11,744 nt of DNA from positions 1-11,744 of the forward strand of contig JAEMQG010000112.1 in NCBI GenBank assembly GCA_022758935.1. The letters are read 5' to 3'. The notes below the pieces were generated by a model. That model did not search any database, was not told where the DNA came from, and saw only the letters and a list, made by a program, of their open reading frames with translations. Made by a program: the position numbers and the translations under genes. Shown here in pieces: positions 1 through 7,160 of the stretch. Within the stretch, counting starts at the first letter, position 1, and each line of letters starts with the position of its first letter. The stretch is from Candidatus Nitrosopumilus sp. Its GTDB lineage: Archaea; Thermoproteota; Nitrososphaeria; Nitrososphaerales; Nitrosopumilaceae.

Positions 1-885
1 AAAATAAATAATTAATTCAGATAGCGCATTTGGATGAGTGTTAAATATTAAATCCTCAGCTAGTTTTTTCTCTGTTGCATCAATTTCCCCATAAGGAATT
101 ATTTCTTTTGAATTTACAATGGCTGTATCCAGTCCAGATTTTACTGCATGATACAAAAAGACAGAATTAATAACTTTTCGGGCATACGGAACTAGTCCAA
201 AACTAATATTACTTAATCCCAAAGTTGTAAACGAATTTGGAAATTTTTCTTTTACAAGTTTGATACCCTCTAGAGTATTTTTCCCCGCATCCAAGAATTC
301 ATCTTCTCCAGTAGCAAGTGTAAATGTGAGAACATCGAAAATAAATTGTTCAATTTTCAATCCATATTTTTTTCCTGTTTCATAAAGCAATTCTGCAGTC
401 TCAACTTTCTCTTGTGGAGTTTTTGCCATACCTTTTGGTCCAATACATAATGCAATTGCAGGCAAGCCATACTTTGCCATTATTGGTGCAAGTTTTTCAA
501 ATCTACTTCCATCCCCTTCCAGATTAATCGAATTAATTATAGGTCTTCCAGGAATTTGTTCTACAGCCGCCTCTATTACATCAGGGTCGGTAGAATCAAT
601 TACAAGTGGAGCATCAATTTCCAAGCTTAATTTTTTAACAAGATTTAACATGAATTGACGTTCATCAGCCCGTTCAGTAGTTGCAACGCAAACATCAAGA
701 CAGTGTGCACCATCTTCCACTTGGATTCTTGCTAAATCAACTAACCCATCATAATCGTCATTGAGTACGAGTTGTTTTGCTTTTCTGGAACCTTGTGTGT
801 TAATTCTCTCTCCAATAATTAGAGGTGGAGGTAATTGCTTCAAATCAACTGCTTTTAGCGCAGAGCTAACTCTAGGAATAGTCAA
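1..885 (-). CDS. metH: Methionine synthase, pterin-binding and cobalamin-binding subunit (partial, C-terminus cut by window edge)
   Basis: The 295 visible codons correspond to the middle part of cobalamin-dependent methionine synthase, which transfers the methyl group of a methyl-tetrahydropterin to cobalamin. The pterin-binding (DHPS-like TIM barrel) domain begins near residue 22 with the motif IIGERINTQGSRKA. Other hallmarks are APLVIDSTDPDVIEAA and PIINSINLEGD in mid-domain, and SNISFGL later on. The last roughly 20 residues (EDLIFNTHPNALSELI) look like the start of the helical cap of the B12-binding region, so the B12 Rossmann domain should lie beyond position 1. There is no homocysteine-binding domain at the N-terminus; that is the separate gene just upstream, 32 bases away. 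The reading frame opens after a TGA, and the only usual start ahead of the domain is TTG at 885, preceded by GGAG about 11 bases upstream. Methanogen-type corrinoid methyltransferases share the fold, but the motifs and partner gene favour MetH. Confidence 0.88.
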   Translation of the reverse strand, partial: MTIPRVSSALKAVDLKQLPPPLIIGERINTQGSRKAKQLVLNDDYDGLVDLARIQVEDGAHCLDVCVATTERADERQFMLNLVKKLSLEIDAPLVIDSTDPDVIEAAVEQIPGRPIINSINLEGDGSRFEKLAPIMAKYGLPAIALCIGPKGMAKTPQEKVETAELLYETGKKYGLKIEQFIFDVLTFTLATGEDEFLDAGKNTLEGIKLVKEKFPNSFTTLGLSNISFGLVPYARKVINSVFLYHAVKSGLDTAIVNSKEIIPYGEIDATEKKLAEDLIFNTHPNALSELIIYF

Positions 886-917
886 TATGATAAATTCTCC
901 TCAGTTTTTCTAAATAC

Positions 918-1880
918 TTAACCCTTGATAGAATAGGCTTTTTCGTCAATTACTTTTCTTAGTACGGCAATATGCTCAGGATTTGTTCCACAGCAACCAC
1001 CGATTATCCGAACTTTTTTGTATTGTTTAAGAAAATCACCTAAAACTTCACCCATTTTTTCAGGAGTCATCTTGTATACTGCTTGCCCACCTTGATTTTC
1101 AGGCATACCGGCATTAGGAACCACCAATAGGTTATGCTCATTTTGTTCATCAAGCCATCTAATACTTGGAGTCATCTCAATTGGACCTGTAGAACAATTC
1201 AAACCAAAAACATCAATGCCCATATCAGATACAGTTGTGTATGCAGCTTGAATGTTTGTTCCAAGTAACATTTTTCCATATTGATCCAAAGTAGCATTTG
1301 CAATAATTGGAATTTTTTTTCCTGTTTTTTTCATCGCATCGTGACATGCCTCAATAACCAGTTTTACTTCCAAGATATCCTGACTTGTTTCAATTAAAAG
1401 AACATCCACCCCACCAAGAATTAGACCTTCAGCTTGTAATTCAAATGCCTCTTTAATTTCTTCGAGAGGTTTTTGTCCCAAGTCAGGATCATTTGAGCTT
1501 GGAAGATAACCAGATGGCCCCATTGAACCAATCACGTATCTAGGTTTATCAGCATATTGTGAGCAAACTTCAACTGCTAGTTGAGCTATTTTTTTGTTGA
1601 ATTCTACTGTCTGATTACCAAAACCGTATTCATCTAGTTTTATTTTGTTTGAACCAAAGGAATTAGTTTCAATACAATCAGAACCTGCATCCAAATAGTT
1701 TTCATGGATTTGTTTGATCCATTCTGGATGAGTTAAGACAAGACCATCGTTAAAGCCATCTTGATTGTTTGGGAAATCTTGAGCTGTTGGATTATATTTT
1801 TGAATTTCAGTTCCCATTGCCCCATCAAAAAGCAAAATTCTTTTTTGTAACGCAATGAGAAATGACTCTTTTTGTACCAA
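918..1880 (-). CDS. metH: Homocysteine S-methyltransferase subunit of split methionine synthase
   Basis: This 320-residue protein is a complete homocysteine-binding TIM barrel, the unit that forms the N-terminal domain of bacterial MetH. It activates homocysteine on zinc and accepts a methyl group to make methionine. The sequence shows FDGAMGTEIQ at residues 18-27, ETNSFGSNK near 71-79, GSMGPSG at 118-124, GLNCSTGP with the first zinc cysteine at 229, and GGCCGTNPEH with the zinc cysteine pair at 296-297. It ends right after the barrel, so pterin and B12 functions come from the downstream gene, 32 bases away on the same strand. The start is TTG at 1880: the frame is closed by a TAG four codons before the few upstream codons, and the first internal ATG lies inside the active-site loop. 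A betaine- or S-methylmethionine-dependent homocysteine methyltransferase has the same fold, but the adjacent pterin domain makes the cobalamin-dependent enzyme more likely. Confidence 0.9.
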   Translation of the reverse strand: MVQKESFLIALQKRILLFDGAMGTEIQKYNPTAQDFPNNQDGFNDGLVLTHPEWIKQIHENYLDAGSDCIETNSFGSNKIKLDEYGFGNQTVEFNKKIAQLAVEVCSQYADKPRYVIGSMGPSGYLPSSNDPDLGQKPLEEIKEAFELQAEGLILGGVDVLLIETSQDILEVKLVIEACHDAMKKTGKKIPIIANATLDQYGKMLLGTNIQAAYTTVSDMGIDVFGLNCSTGPIEMTPSIRWLDEQNEHNLLVVPNAGMPENQGGQAVYKMTPEKMGEVLGDFLKQYKKVRIIGGCCGTNPEHIAVLRKVIDEKAYSIKG

Positions 1881-1900
1881 TTTGTTTTTAGATTGTTTCT

Positions 1901-1913
1901 AGATACTTTAACT
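1901..1913 (-). promoter_or_regulatory. Possible TATA-like promoter element of the metH pair
   Basis: On the minus strand this reads AGTTAAAGTATCT, an AT-rich element whose centre is about 27 bases before the TTG start at 1880. That is the spacing expected for an archaeal TATA box serving a leaderless or nearly leaderless transcript. This is an inference from position and composition only; no clear BRE was recognised. Confidence 0.3.
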
Positions 1914-1993
1914 CTTTTGAGAAAAATAATCAATACAATCAGGTAATTAGCACTAATGATGAAATTAGGCAGAAAGAGAAATTTTGTATAATT

Positions 1994-3121
1994 ATGCAAA
2001 AAATACAATTAAATAATCTTGTTCGTAGTGCTACTTTTTTTCAACATGCTGGAATTTCAATTGTCTTTGTGTTCTTGCCCATCATGGCAATGGGAGTAAC
2101 AGATTCTGTTTTCGAAATTGGTCTAATAATTGCATCATTTAGTTTTACCGAGATTTTATCCCAAATTTACTTTGGACGACATTCAGATAAAAAAGGAACG
2201 AGACTGAAATTCATTAGAATAGGCTTCATTGGATGTGCCATAGCCTTTGGATTACATTATTTTGCAGATAGTATTGGACTGTTGCTTTTAGCCAGAATTG
2301 GTGCAGGAGTTGCAAGTGGGATAATGGTTCCGTCTATGATTGCCTATACTTATGAAGCAAATCATGAAAAAAAACGAGCAGTCACTGTAATTTCATTTCA
2401 TGCCTTAGGATGGCTAGTTGGAACAGCTGCCGCAGGAATTGTAAATGACATCAAACTAACTTTTCTAATTAGCGGAGTTTTCTTTTTGATTGGATTATTA
2501 TTTACAATCAAGATGCCAAACACATTACAAGAAAAAGAGATTAAACCCGGAACTACAAAAAATGTAATTATAAAAAACAAATTCCTATTCATTTCACTCC
2601 TATTACGACATATTGGTGCATCATCAGTATGGACAATTTTTCCAATAATGTTAATAGAAAAATTAGGTGCTGAACTCTATCAAATTTCAATTGTGTACGT
2701 AGCAAACACGTTAGCTGCTTTTGTTTTAATGAATTTAATGGCAAGTAAAATTAAAATTTCAAATGTAACAAAATTTAAGATTGGAATTGGGGGCACCACA
2801 TTTGTCTTTGTTGGACTAGCTTTGATAAAGGACTGGTGGATGGCAATGCCATTTATGGCACTTGTGGGTGCAACCTGGGCTTTTTTATATATTGGTGGAA
2901 GTTTTCATTTGATGGAAAATAATCCACGTTCAACGTCAACAGGAATTTTTAGTTCTACCATATCAATAGGAGCTGTTGTAGGACCAATAGTTGCAGGTGC
3001 AATTGCATTTGCATTTAATTATGTATCTGTTATGTATTTTGCAATTGGGATAATCATTGTAGCATTTCTAGTATCGCTGAAAATAAAATCACAAAAGACA
3101 GTTAGCGCAGTCCCCACCTAG
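1994..3121 (+). CDS. Major facilitator superfamily transporter
   Basis: A 375-residue, strongly hydrophobic protein with about twelve predicted membrane helices, the normal size for an MFS permease. The clearest family mark is motif A in the loop between helices 2 and 3, GRHSDKKGTR at residues 61-70, followed by the helix 4 stretch LLARIGAGVASGIMVPSMIAY with the glycine pattern and Arg101 of motif B. A longer polar loop near residues 170-195 (KMPNTLQEKEIKPGTTK) separates the two six-helix halves. It most resembles the multidrug/sugar-type MFS exporters, but substrate cannot be assigned. It is divergent from the metH pair and single on this strand. The ATG at 1994 is preceded by no Shine-Dalgarno sequence. 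Its last 20 bases overlap the 3' end of the convergent ABC permease gene. Confidence 0.88.
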   Translation: MQKIQLNNLVRSATFFQHAGISIVFVFLPIMAMGVTDSVFEIGLIIASFSFTEILSQIYFGRHSDKKGTRLKFIRIGFIGCAIAFGLHYFADSIGLLLLARIGAGVASGIMVPSMIAYTYEANHEKKRAVTVISFHALGWLVGTAAAGIVNDIKLTFLISGVFFLIGLLFTIKMPNTLQEKEIKPGTTKNVIIKNKFLFISLLLRHIGASSVWTIFPIMLIEKLGAELYQISIVYVANTLAAFVLMNLMASKIKISNVTKFKIGIGGTTFVFVGLALIKDWWMAMPFMALVGATWAFLYIGGSFHLMENNPRSTSTGIFSSTISIGAVVGPIVAGAIAFAFNYVSVMYFAIGIIIVAFLVSLKIKSQKTVSAVPT

Positions 3122-3860
3122 ACATTACTTTATTTTCAATTCTCTTAAAAATAATTCCATCAATTGCAATACCAACCATCATAATTACCAACATTATTGC
3201 AAATACTTGAGAGATGTCATTTAGTTGTCGTCCTACATTGAGCAAAAATCCCAGACCTAGGAATGAAAATAGTAATTCTGCGCCTATTACCCCCCTCCAT
3301 GCAAAAGCCCAACCTTGTTTGAAACCAGAAATCAGATACGGAAATGCTGCAGGAATTAAGACATATGTGGCAAGTTGAGTTCCTTTTGCACCCATATTTT
3401 TTGCAGCCTCGATATAATGCGGATTGATGTTTTTGACTCCAGTGTAGGTAGCAATTGTCACTGCAAACATCGAACCAATTGCAGTAACAAAGATAATTCC
3501 GCCATCTGTCAATCCAAACCAAAGTATTGCAAGCGGCACCCAAGCAACCGAAGGAATTGACTGTAGTCCTAAAACCAATGACCCTATTGTTTGATTTACA
3601 ATCTCCACTCGGGCCATAAAAATTCCAAGCAGCATTCCTCCAACTATCGCAATTGTCAATCCAATTATCAATCTCAAAAGACTAGTTGCTATTCCAAAGA
3701 ACAGACTTCCATCAGATGCAGTATACACTAAATCTTCAGCCACCTCATAAGGAGAAGGAAAAAGATTATTTGGCCATATATTTGTCATCGATACAATCTG
3801 CCAGATAGCTACAAGTGTTACATAAAAAATAATTTGTTTTGCCAGGGTATTTTTTTTCAT
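3102..3860 (-). CDS. ABC importer permease, SsuC/TauC/NrtB type
   Basis: A 252-residue inner-membrane subunit with about six hydrophobic segments, typical of binding-protein-dependent permeases for nitrate, sulfonate, taurine or pyrimidine-like solutes. The family motif SIPSVAWVPLAILWFG is at residues 101-116. The cytoplasmic EAA loop that docks on the ATPase is clear at about 150-185: EAAKNMGAKG, then IPAAFPYLISGFKQGW. It is the last gene of a three-gene minus-strand operon, beginning 10 bases after the stop of the ATPase gene. It has full family length and no sign of damage. Its stop codon lies inside the convergent MFS gene. The permease family is certain; the transported compound is not. 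Confidence 0.9.
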   Translation of the reverse strand: MKKNTLAKQIIFYVTLVAIWQIVSMTNIWPNNLFPSPYEVAEDLVYTASDGSLFFGIATSLLRLIIGLTIAIVGGMLLGIFMARVEIVNQTIGSLVLGLQSIPSVAWVPLAILWFGLTDGGIIFVTAIGSMFAVTIATYTGVKNINPHYIEAAKNMGAKGTQLATYVLIPAAFPYLISGFKQGWAFAWRGVIGAELLFSFLGLGFLLNVGRQLNDISQVFAIMLVIMMVGIAIDGIIFKRIENKVMSRWGLR

Positions 3861-3870
3861 AAAATGTCAC

Positions 3871-4629
3871 TTAGCTTTTCTTTACCTCAGGTCGCAATTC
3901 AGATAAAATTTCTTGTTGTAGTGGAAAAAGATTTTGATCTTCTACGAGTCGTGGTCGTTTATAGTCAACATTTATTATTTTTTTAATCATAGAAGGCCTA
4001 TTGCTAAATACTGCAACTTTAGTTCCAAGTACTGTAGCTTCTGTAACATTATGAGTTACAAATAAAATTGTCTTTTTGGTTTTTTCCCAAATCAATTGCA
4101 TTTCAACTAACAGCAGATCTCTTGTTTGTGCATCAAGTGATGCAAATGGCTCATCCATTAACAACACATCAGGATCCATTACAAGCGCTCTAGCTATCGC
4201 TACTCTTTGCTTCATTCCAGTTGAAAGTTGGTACGTGTATGAATCAGCAAATTTTGTTAACTGCATCATATCCAAATATCGTTTGGATATCTCCGTTCGT
4301 TCTTCTTTTGGAATTCCTGCCATCTTTAAACCAAATTCTACATTATCTTGCACTTTCAACCATGGAAATAGTGCACCTTCCTGAAAAACCATGATTCTTT
4401 CAGGACCTGTAGTTGTAACCGGTTTTCCATCAAAGAGAATTTCACCCTCATCTGGAGTTTCCAAACCTGCAACAATTCGTAAAAAAGTAGATTTACCACA
4501 TCCAGATGGGCCCACCAAGCAGACAAACTCGCCATCTTCAATCTGCAGATTTACACCACCCAATGCCTTGAGACGGTGACTGTCATGTTTGAAATACTTT
4601 ACAATATTTTTAGCCTCAAGTTTTGTCAT
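3871..4629 (-). CDS. ABC importer ATPase, SsuB/TauB/NrtC-D type
   Basis: A 252-residue nucleotide-binding subunit that powers the importer on the cytoplasmic face. All catalytic motifs are present in order: Walker A GPSGCGKST at 40-48, Q-loop FQEGALFPW at 82-90, signature LSTGMKQR at 135-142, Walker B VLLMDEP at 155-161, D-loop SLD at 164-166 and switch histidine in VTHNVTEA at 193. The Q-loop with ALFPW is characteristic of the nitrate/sulfonate/taurine group. The signature has Thr where LSGGM is usual; Ser and the second Gly are kept, so activity is expected. Its start overlaps the end of the binding-protein gene by 14 bases, which suggests translational coupling. Confidence 0.92.
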   Translation of the reverse strand: MTKLEAKNIVKYFKHDSHRLKALGGVNLQIEDGEFVCLVGPSGCGKSTFLRIVAGLETPDEGEILFDGKPVTTTGPERIMVFQEGALFPWLKVQDNVEFGLKMAGIPKEERTEISKRYLDMMQLTKFADSYTYQLSTGMKQRVAIARALVMDPDVLLMDEPFASLDAQTRDLLLVEMQLIWEKTKKTILFVTHNVTEATVLGTKVAVFSNRPSMIKKIINVDYKRPRLVEDQNLFPLQQEILSELRPEVKKS

Positions 4630-5659
4630 GATTTACCAAAACCTCCTGTGATTGGGAATTTGAATTTATGTCAAAGAAAATTCCATCCAGACTATATCCA
4701 TGCCTTCCTAAATAACCAAGGGAATCTGCTCGTTTAGCAAATGTGTGAATAGAGCTAACAATAGGATCAGACGTGATTTCTAAATTAGATAATGATTCAT
4801 CAATCAAATCATCAGAGAGGGATTTACCAGTTTCTTTTTTAATAAATTCAATGAAAATGTTTCTAGTTTGTTCTGGATTGGAATTTATCCAGTCTACCGT
4901 TTGTTGATTTGCTTGAAGCCATTTGTGTATTAGATCAGGATTCTGATGTACATATTCTTCTCTAGCAATTAACAACACAGATGCAAACCTATGCTCAGGC
5001 CAAAGTTCTTCTTCATTAAATAATCTTTTACCATCCAATTGTTGCACCAATATTGTGGCAGTGGGTTCAGGAACCCATGCAGCATCAATATCACCTTTTG
5101 CAAATAATGTGTAAATATCAGAATTAGAGATATTCAAGACAATAACAGATCCCCCTTTTTCACCTGGTTTTAATCCATTCTCAGACAGATAGCTCCTCAA
5201 TGAAATGTCTTGGGTGTTTCCGATTGATGGTGCTGCAATTCTTTTTCCTTCAAAATCTGCAATAGAATTAATTTTAGAATTGGGATGAACTATAAAACTA
5301 GCTCCACCACTTGCAGCCCCAGATAAAATTTTTATGTTGTGATCTTCAGATTTTAAAAATCCGTTAATTGCAGGTCCGGGACCAACATACGCAATATCAA
5401 TTGAACCGGCAAAAAGAGATTCTATCACCTGAGGTCCAGCATCAAATAATATGGGTTCAATTATCGTATTGTTTCCGATTTGATTTTGAAATATCCCTTT
5501 TTCCATTCCAATGATTGGAACTGCATGATTTACATTTGGAAAGTATGCTACTCTAATCTTATTTTCATGTGCAGTTTCAGTAGAATTTACCATAGATGCA
5601 ATAATGATTATCAATATCGCGCCTACAATTCCTGTAAAAATTACCGGACGCTTTTTCAT
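4616..5659 (-). CDS. ABC importer substrate-binding protein, SsuA/TauA/NMT1-like
   Basis: A 347-residue solute-binding protein and the first gene of the importer operon. The N-terminus has a positive start (MKKRP) and one hydrophobic stretch at about residues 6-24, which would export it and could anchor it outside the cell membrane. There is no lipobox cysteine. The mature part starts near NKIRVAYFPNVNHAVPIIGM and shows the NMT1/SsuA pattern: FAGSIDIAYVGPGPAI, GGASFIVH, then FEGKRIAAPSIGNTQDISL and KGDIDAAWVPEPTATIL. These place it in the nitrate/sulfonate/taurine/hydroxymethylpyrimidine binding group. The CCCFC motif of THI5-type enzymes is absent, so it is a binding protein rather than a pyrimidine synthase. 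Ligand is unknown; an organosulfonate or a vitamin precursor are only guesses. The C-terminal 100 residues are helical and polar, as usual for this family. Confidence 0.88.
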   Translation of the reverse strand: MKKRPVIFTGIVGAILIIIIASMVNSTETAHENKIRVAYFPNVNHAVPIIGMEKGIFQNQIGNNTIIEPILFDAGPQVIESLFAGSIDIAYVGPGPAINGFLKSEDHNIKILSGAASGGASFIVHPNSKINSIADFEGKRIAAPSIGNTQDISLRSYLSENGLKPGEKGGSVIVLNISNSDIYTLFAKGDIDAAWVPEPTATILVQQLDGKRLFNEEELWPEHRFASVLLIAREEYVHQNPDLIHKWLQANQQTVDWINSNPEQTRNIFIEFIKKETGKSLSDDLIDESLSNLEITSDPIVSSIHTFAKRADSLGYLGRHGYSLDGIFFDINSNSQSQEVLVNHDKT

Positions 5660-5682
5660 AAAACAGCGTTATATTTTGGCTG

Positions 5683-5690
5683 TTAAATAA
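5683..5690 (-). promoter_or_regulatory. Possible TATA box of the ABC importer operon
   Basis: Minus strand TTATTTAA, centred about 27 bases before the ATG at 5659, is the spacing expected for a leaderless archaeal transcript. A second AT-rich run (AAAATATAAC on the minus strand, about 5668-5677) is only about 14 bases from the ATG and is too close to act as the TATA box for this start. Confidence 0.4.
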
Positions 5691-5701
5691 TCATCGAATT
5701 T

Positions 5702-5729
5702 TAGCTCAAGCTAGTTTGCCAAAATTTGG
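5702..5729. promoter_or_regulatory. Two adjacent short inverted repeats between divergent promoters (candidate operator)
   Basis: TAGCT-CA-AGCTA at 5702-5713 and CCAAA-A-TTTGG at 5719-5729 are two perfect five-base-arm palindromes lying 5 bases apart in the 128-bp gap between the ABC importer and argG. They sit between the two candidate TATA elements, where a regulator could act on either promoter. Arms this short can arise by chance in AT-rich DNA, so the call is weak. Confidence 0.25.
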
Positions 5730-5757
5730 AAGAAATTTTTGATTTTCTGAGTATCAC

Positions 5758-5769
5758 AAAAGATAAATT
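5758..5769 (+). promoter_or_regulatory. Possible TATA-like element of the argG-lys operon
   Basis: AAAAGATAAATT is the best AT-rich box upstream of argG. Its centre is about 24 bases before the first ATG (5788) and 33 before the second (5797). Transcription starting some 25 bases downstream would give either a leaderless message or a leader of about 8 bases ahead of the second ATG. The call rests on spacing and composition only. Confidence 0.35.
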
Positions 5770-5796
5770 CCAAAATACGACGGGAAAATGTGTTTT

Positions 5797-6996
5797 ATGA
5801 CTGAAAGAGGAATTCTTGCATTTTCTGGAGGGCTGGACACATCAGTAGTAGTAAAATATCTCCAGGAAGAATACGACATGGATGTCATAACCGTGACTGT
5901 AGAGGTCGGTCAAGGAGATGATCAGAAAAAAATTGAAGCTAAAGCAAAAAAACTGGGGGTAAAGAAACATTACAATATAGATGCACGAAAAGAGTTCGTT
6001 GAAAATTATATTTTTCCATCAATTAAAGCAAATGCACTTTATCAAAAAAAATATTGTCTAGCGACAGCATTAGCTAGACCACTAATTGCCGAAAAAGTTT
6101 TAGAGATTGCAAGAAAAGAAAAAGTAACAGCACTTGCTCACGGGTGTTCTGGTAAAGGAAATGATCAAGTACGATTTGACATCACATTACGTTCTGGTTC
6201 TGATTTACCAATCATAGCACCAATTAGAGACAAGAATTTAGACAGAGTAACAGAACTAGAATTTGCAAAAAAACATGGAATTGAGATTGATTCAATAGCA
6301 AAAAGATTCAGCATTGATCAGAACTTATGGGGACGTGCGATTGAAGGTGGAGTGTTGGAAGATCCATACAGTGAACCACCTGATGATGCTTTCATTTGGG
6401 TAAAAACAAAAAATTTATCCGATAAACCAACTTATTTAGAAATTAGATTTGAAAAAGGAATACCAGTTGCAGTTGATGGAAAAATTCTGGACTCCATAAA
6501 ATTAATTGAGCATGTAAACAAAAAAGCAGGTGATGTAGGAATTGGAATTGTTGACCACATTGAAGACAGAGTTGTAGGAATAAAATCTCGTGAAGTTTAT
6601 GAAACTCCTGGAGCCATATGTCTTATCGAAGCTCATGCCGATTTAGAAAAAATGGTTCATACAAAACATGAAAATAAATTTAAATCAATCATCGACGATG
6701 AATGGGCATACCTAGCATATTCAGGATTATGGCAAGATCCATTGAAGCGAGACTTGGATGCATTTATCGAAGTATCTCAAAAACCAGTGTCCGGGACAGT
6801 AAAACTGAAGCTCTTCAAAGGAAGTCTCAGAGTAGTTGGAAGAAAGTCAGAATATTCACTATATAGTCACAAGATTGCCACTTATGGTACAGAATCAACT
6901 TTTGATCAAAGATTGGCAAAAGGATTTGTGGAATTGTGGGGAATTCAATCAACAGAAGCTAATAAATTACAAAAGAAAAGGTCATCAAAAACATGA
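5797..6996 (+). CDS. argG: Argininosuccinate synthase
   Basis: This 399-residue enzyme joins citrulline and aspartate with ATP to form argininosuccinate, the next-to-last step of arginine synthesis in the cytoplasm. The N-terminal ATP pyrophosphatase loop AFSGGLDTS is at about residues 8-16. The substrate-binding stretch HGCSGKGNDQVRFD is near 113-126, and WGRAIEGGVLEDPY lies in the middle. Length is normal for the family. An in-frame ATG at 5788 would add three residues (MCF); I prefer 5797 because the protein then begins with MTERGILAFSGG, the usual short lead into the loop, but the choice is open. It heads a run of seven same-strand genes: its TGA overlaps the ATG of lysW (ATGA), linking arginine synthesis directly to the LysW carrier genes. 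Identification is firm. Confidence 0.95.
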   Translation: MTERGILAFSGGLDTSVVVKYLQEEYDMDVITVTVEVGQGDDQKKIEAKAKKLGVKKHYNIDARKEFVENYIFPSIKANALYQKKYCLATALARPLIAEKVLEIARKEKVTALAHGCSGKGNDQVRFDITLRSGSDLPIIAPIRDKNLDRVTELEFAKKHGIEIDSIAKRFSIDQNLWGRAIEGGVLEDPYSEPPDDAFIWVKTKNLSDKPTYLEIRFEKGIPVAVDGKILDSIKLIEHVNKKAGDVGIGIVDHIEDRVVGIKSREVYETPGAICLIEAHADLEKMVHTKHENKFKSIIDDEWAYLAYSGLWQDPLKRDLDAFIEVSQKPVSGTVKLKLFKGSLRVVGRKSEYSLYSHKIATYGTESTFDQRLAKGFVELWGIQSTEANKLQKKRSSKT

Positions 6997-7160
6997 ACTG
7001 CCAAGAATGTGATGCAACTCTAAACATCCCAGACGATGCCTCTGTTGGAGAGATTATCTCCTGTCCTGATTGTGGTGCCGACTTTGAGATCGCAAAAAAA
7101 AGTGGATCAAATGTTGAGCTAAAACAAGCAGAAAGTGTAGGCGAAGACTGGGGAGAGTAA
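6993..7160 (+). CDS. lysW: LysW amino-group carrier protein
   Basis: A very small gene of 55 codons for the acidic carrier protein of the LysW pathway. Two CxxC pairs (Cys3/Cys6 and Cys24/Cys27, the second in SCPDCGADFEI) form the expected zinc-binding fold. The protein ends in EDWGE, the hallmark C-terminus; the side-chain carboxylate of the last Glu (residue 55) is the point where LysX attaches the amino group of 2-aminoadipate or glutamate. The carrier protects that amino group and presents the intermediate to LysZ, LysY and LysJ. Its ATG overlaps the argG stop (ATGA), and its TAA overlaps the lysX start (TAATG), so translation of the three is likely coupled. The gene is easily missed because of its size, but motif, length and neighbours agree. 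Confidence 0.96.
   Translation: MNCQECDATLNIPDDASVGEIISCPDCGADFEIAKKSGSNVELKQAESVGEDWGE

Noticed and set aside
1946..1957. Short inverted repeat ATTAG-CA-CTAAT in the metH/MFS divergent gap
   Set aside because: Five-base arms in AT-rich DNA are expected by chance, and nothing else marks it as an operator.
1733..2008. Minus-strand frame of 91 codons covering the metH/MFS gap
   Set aside because: It overlaps the start of the homocysteine methyltransferase gene in another frame and the MFS start; it is a low-complexity translation of AT-rich promoter DNA.
3217..3543. Open frame of 108 codons on the minus strand within the ABC permease gene
   Set aside because: It is out of frame with the conserved permease, rich in Cys and Trp, and shows no family motif.
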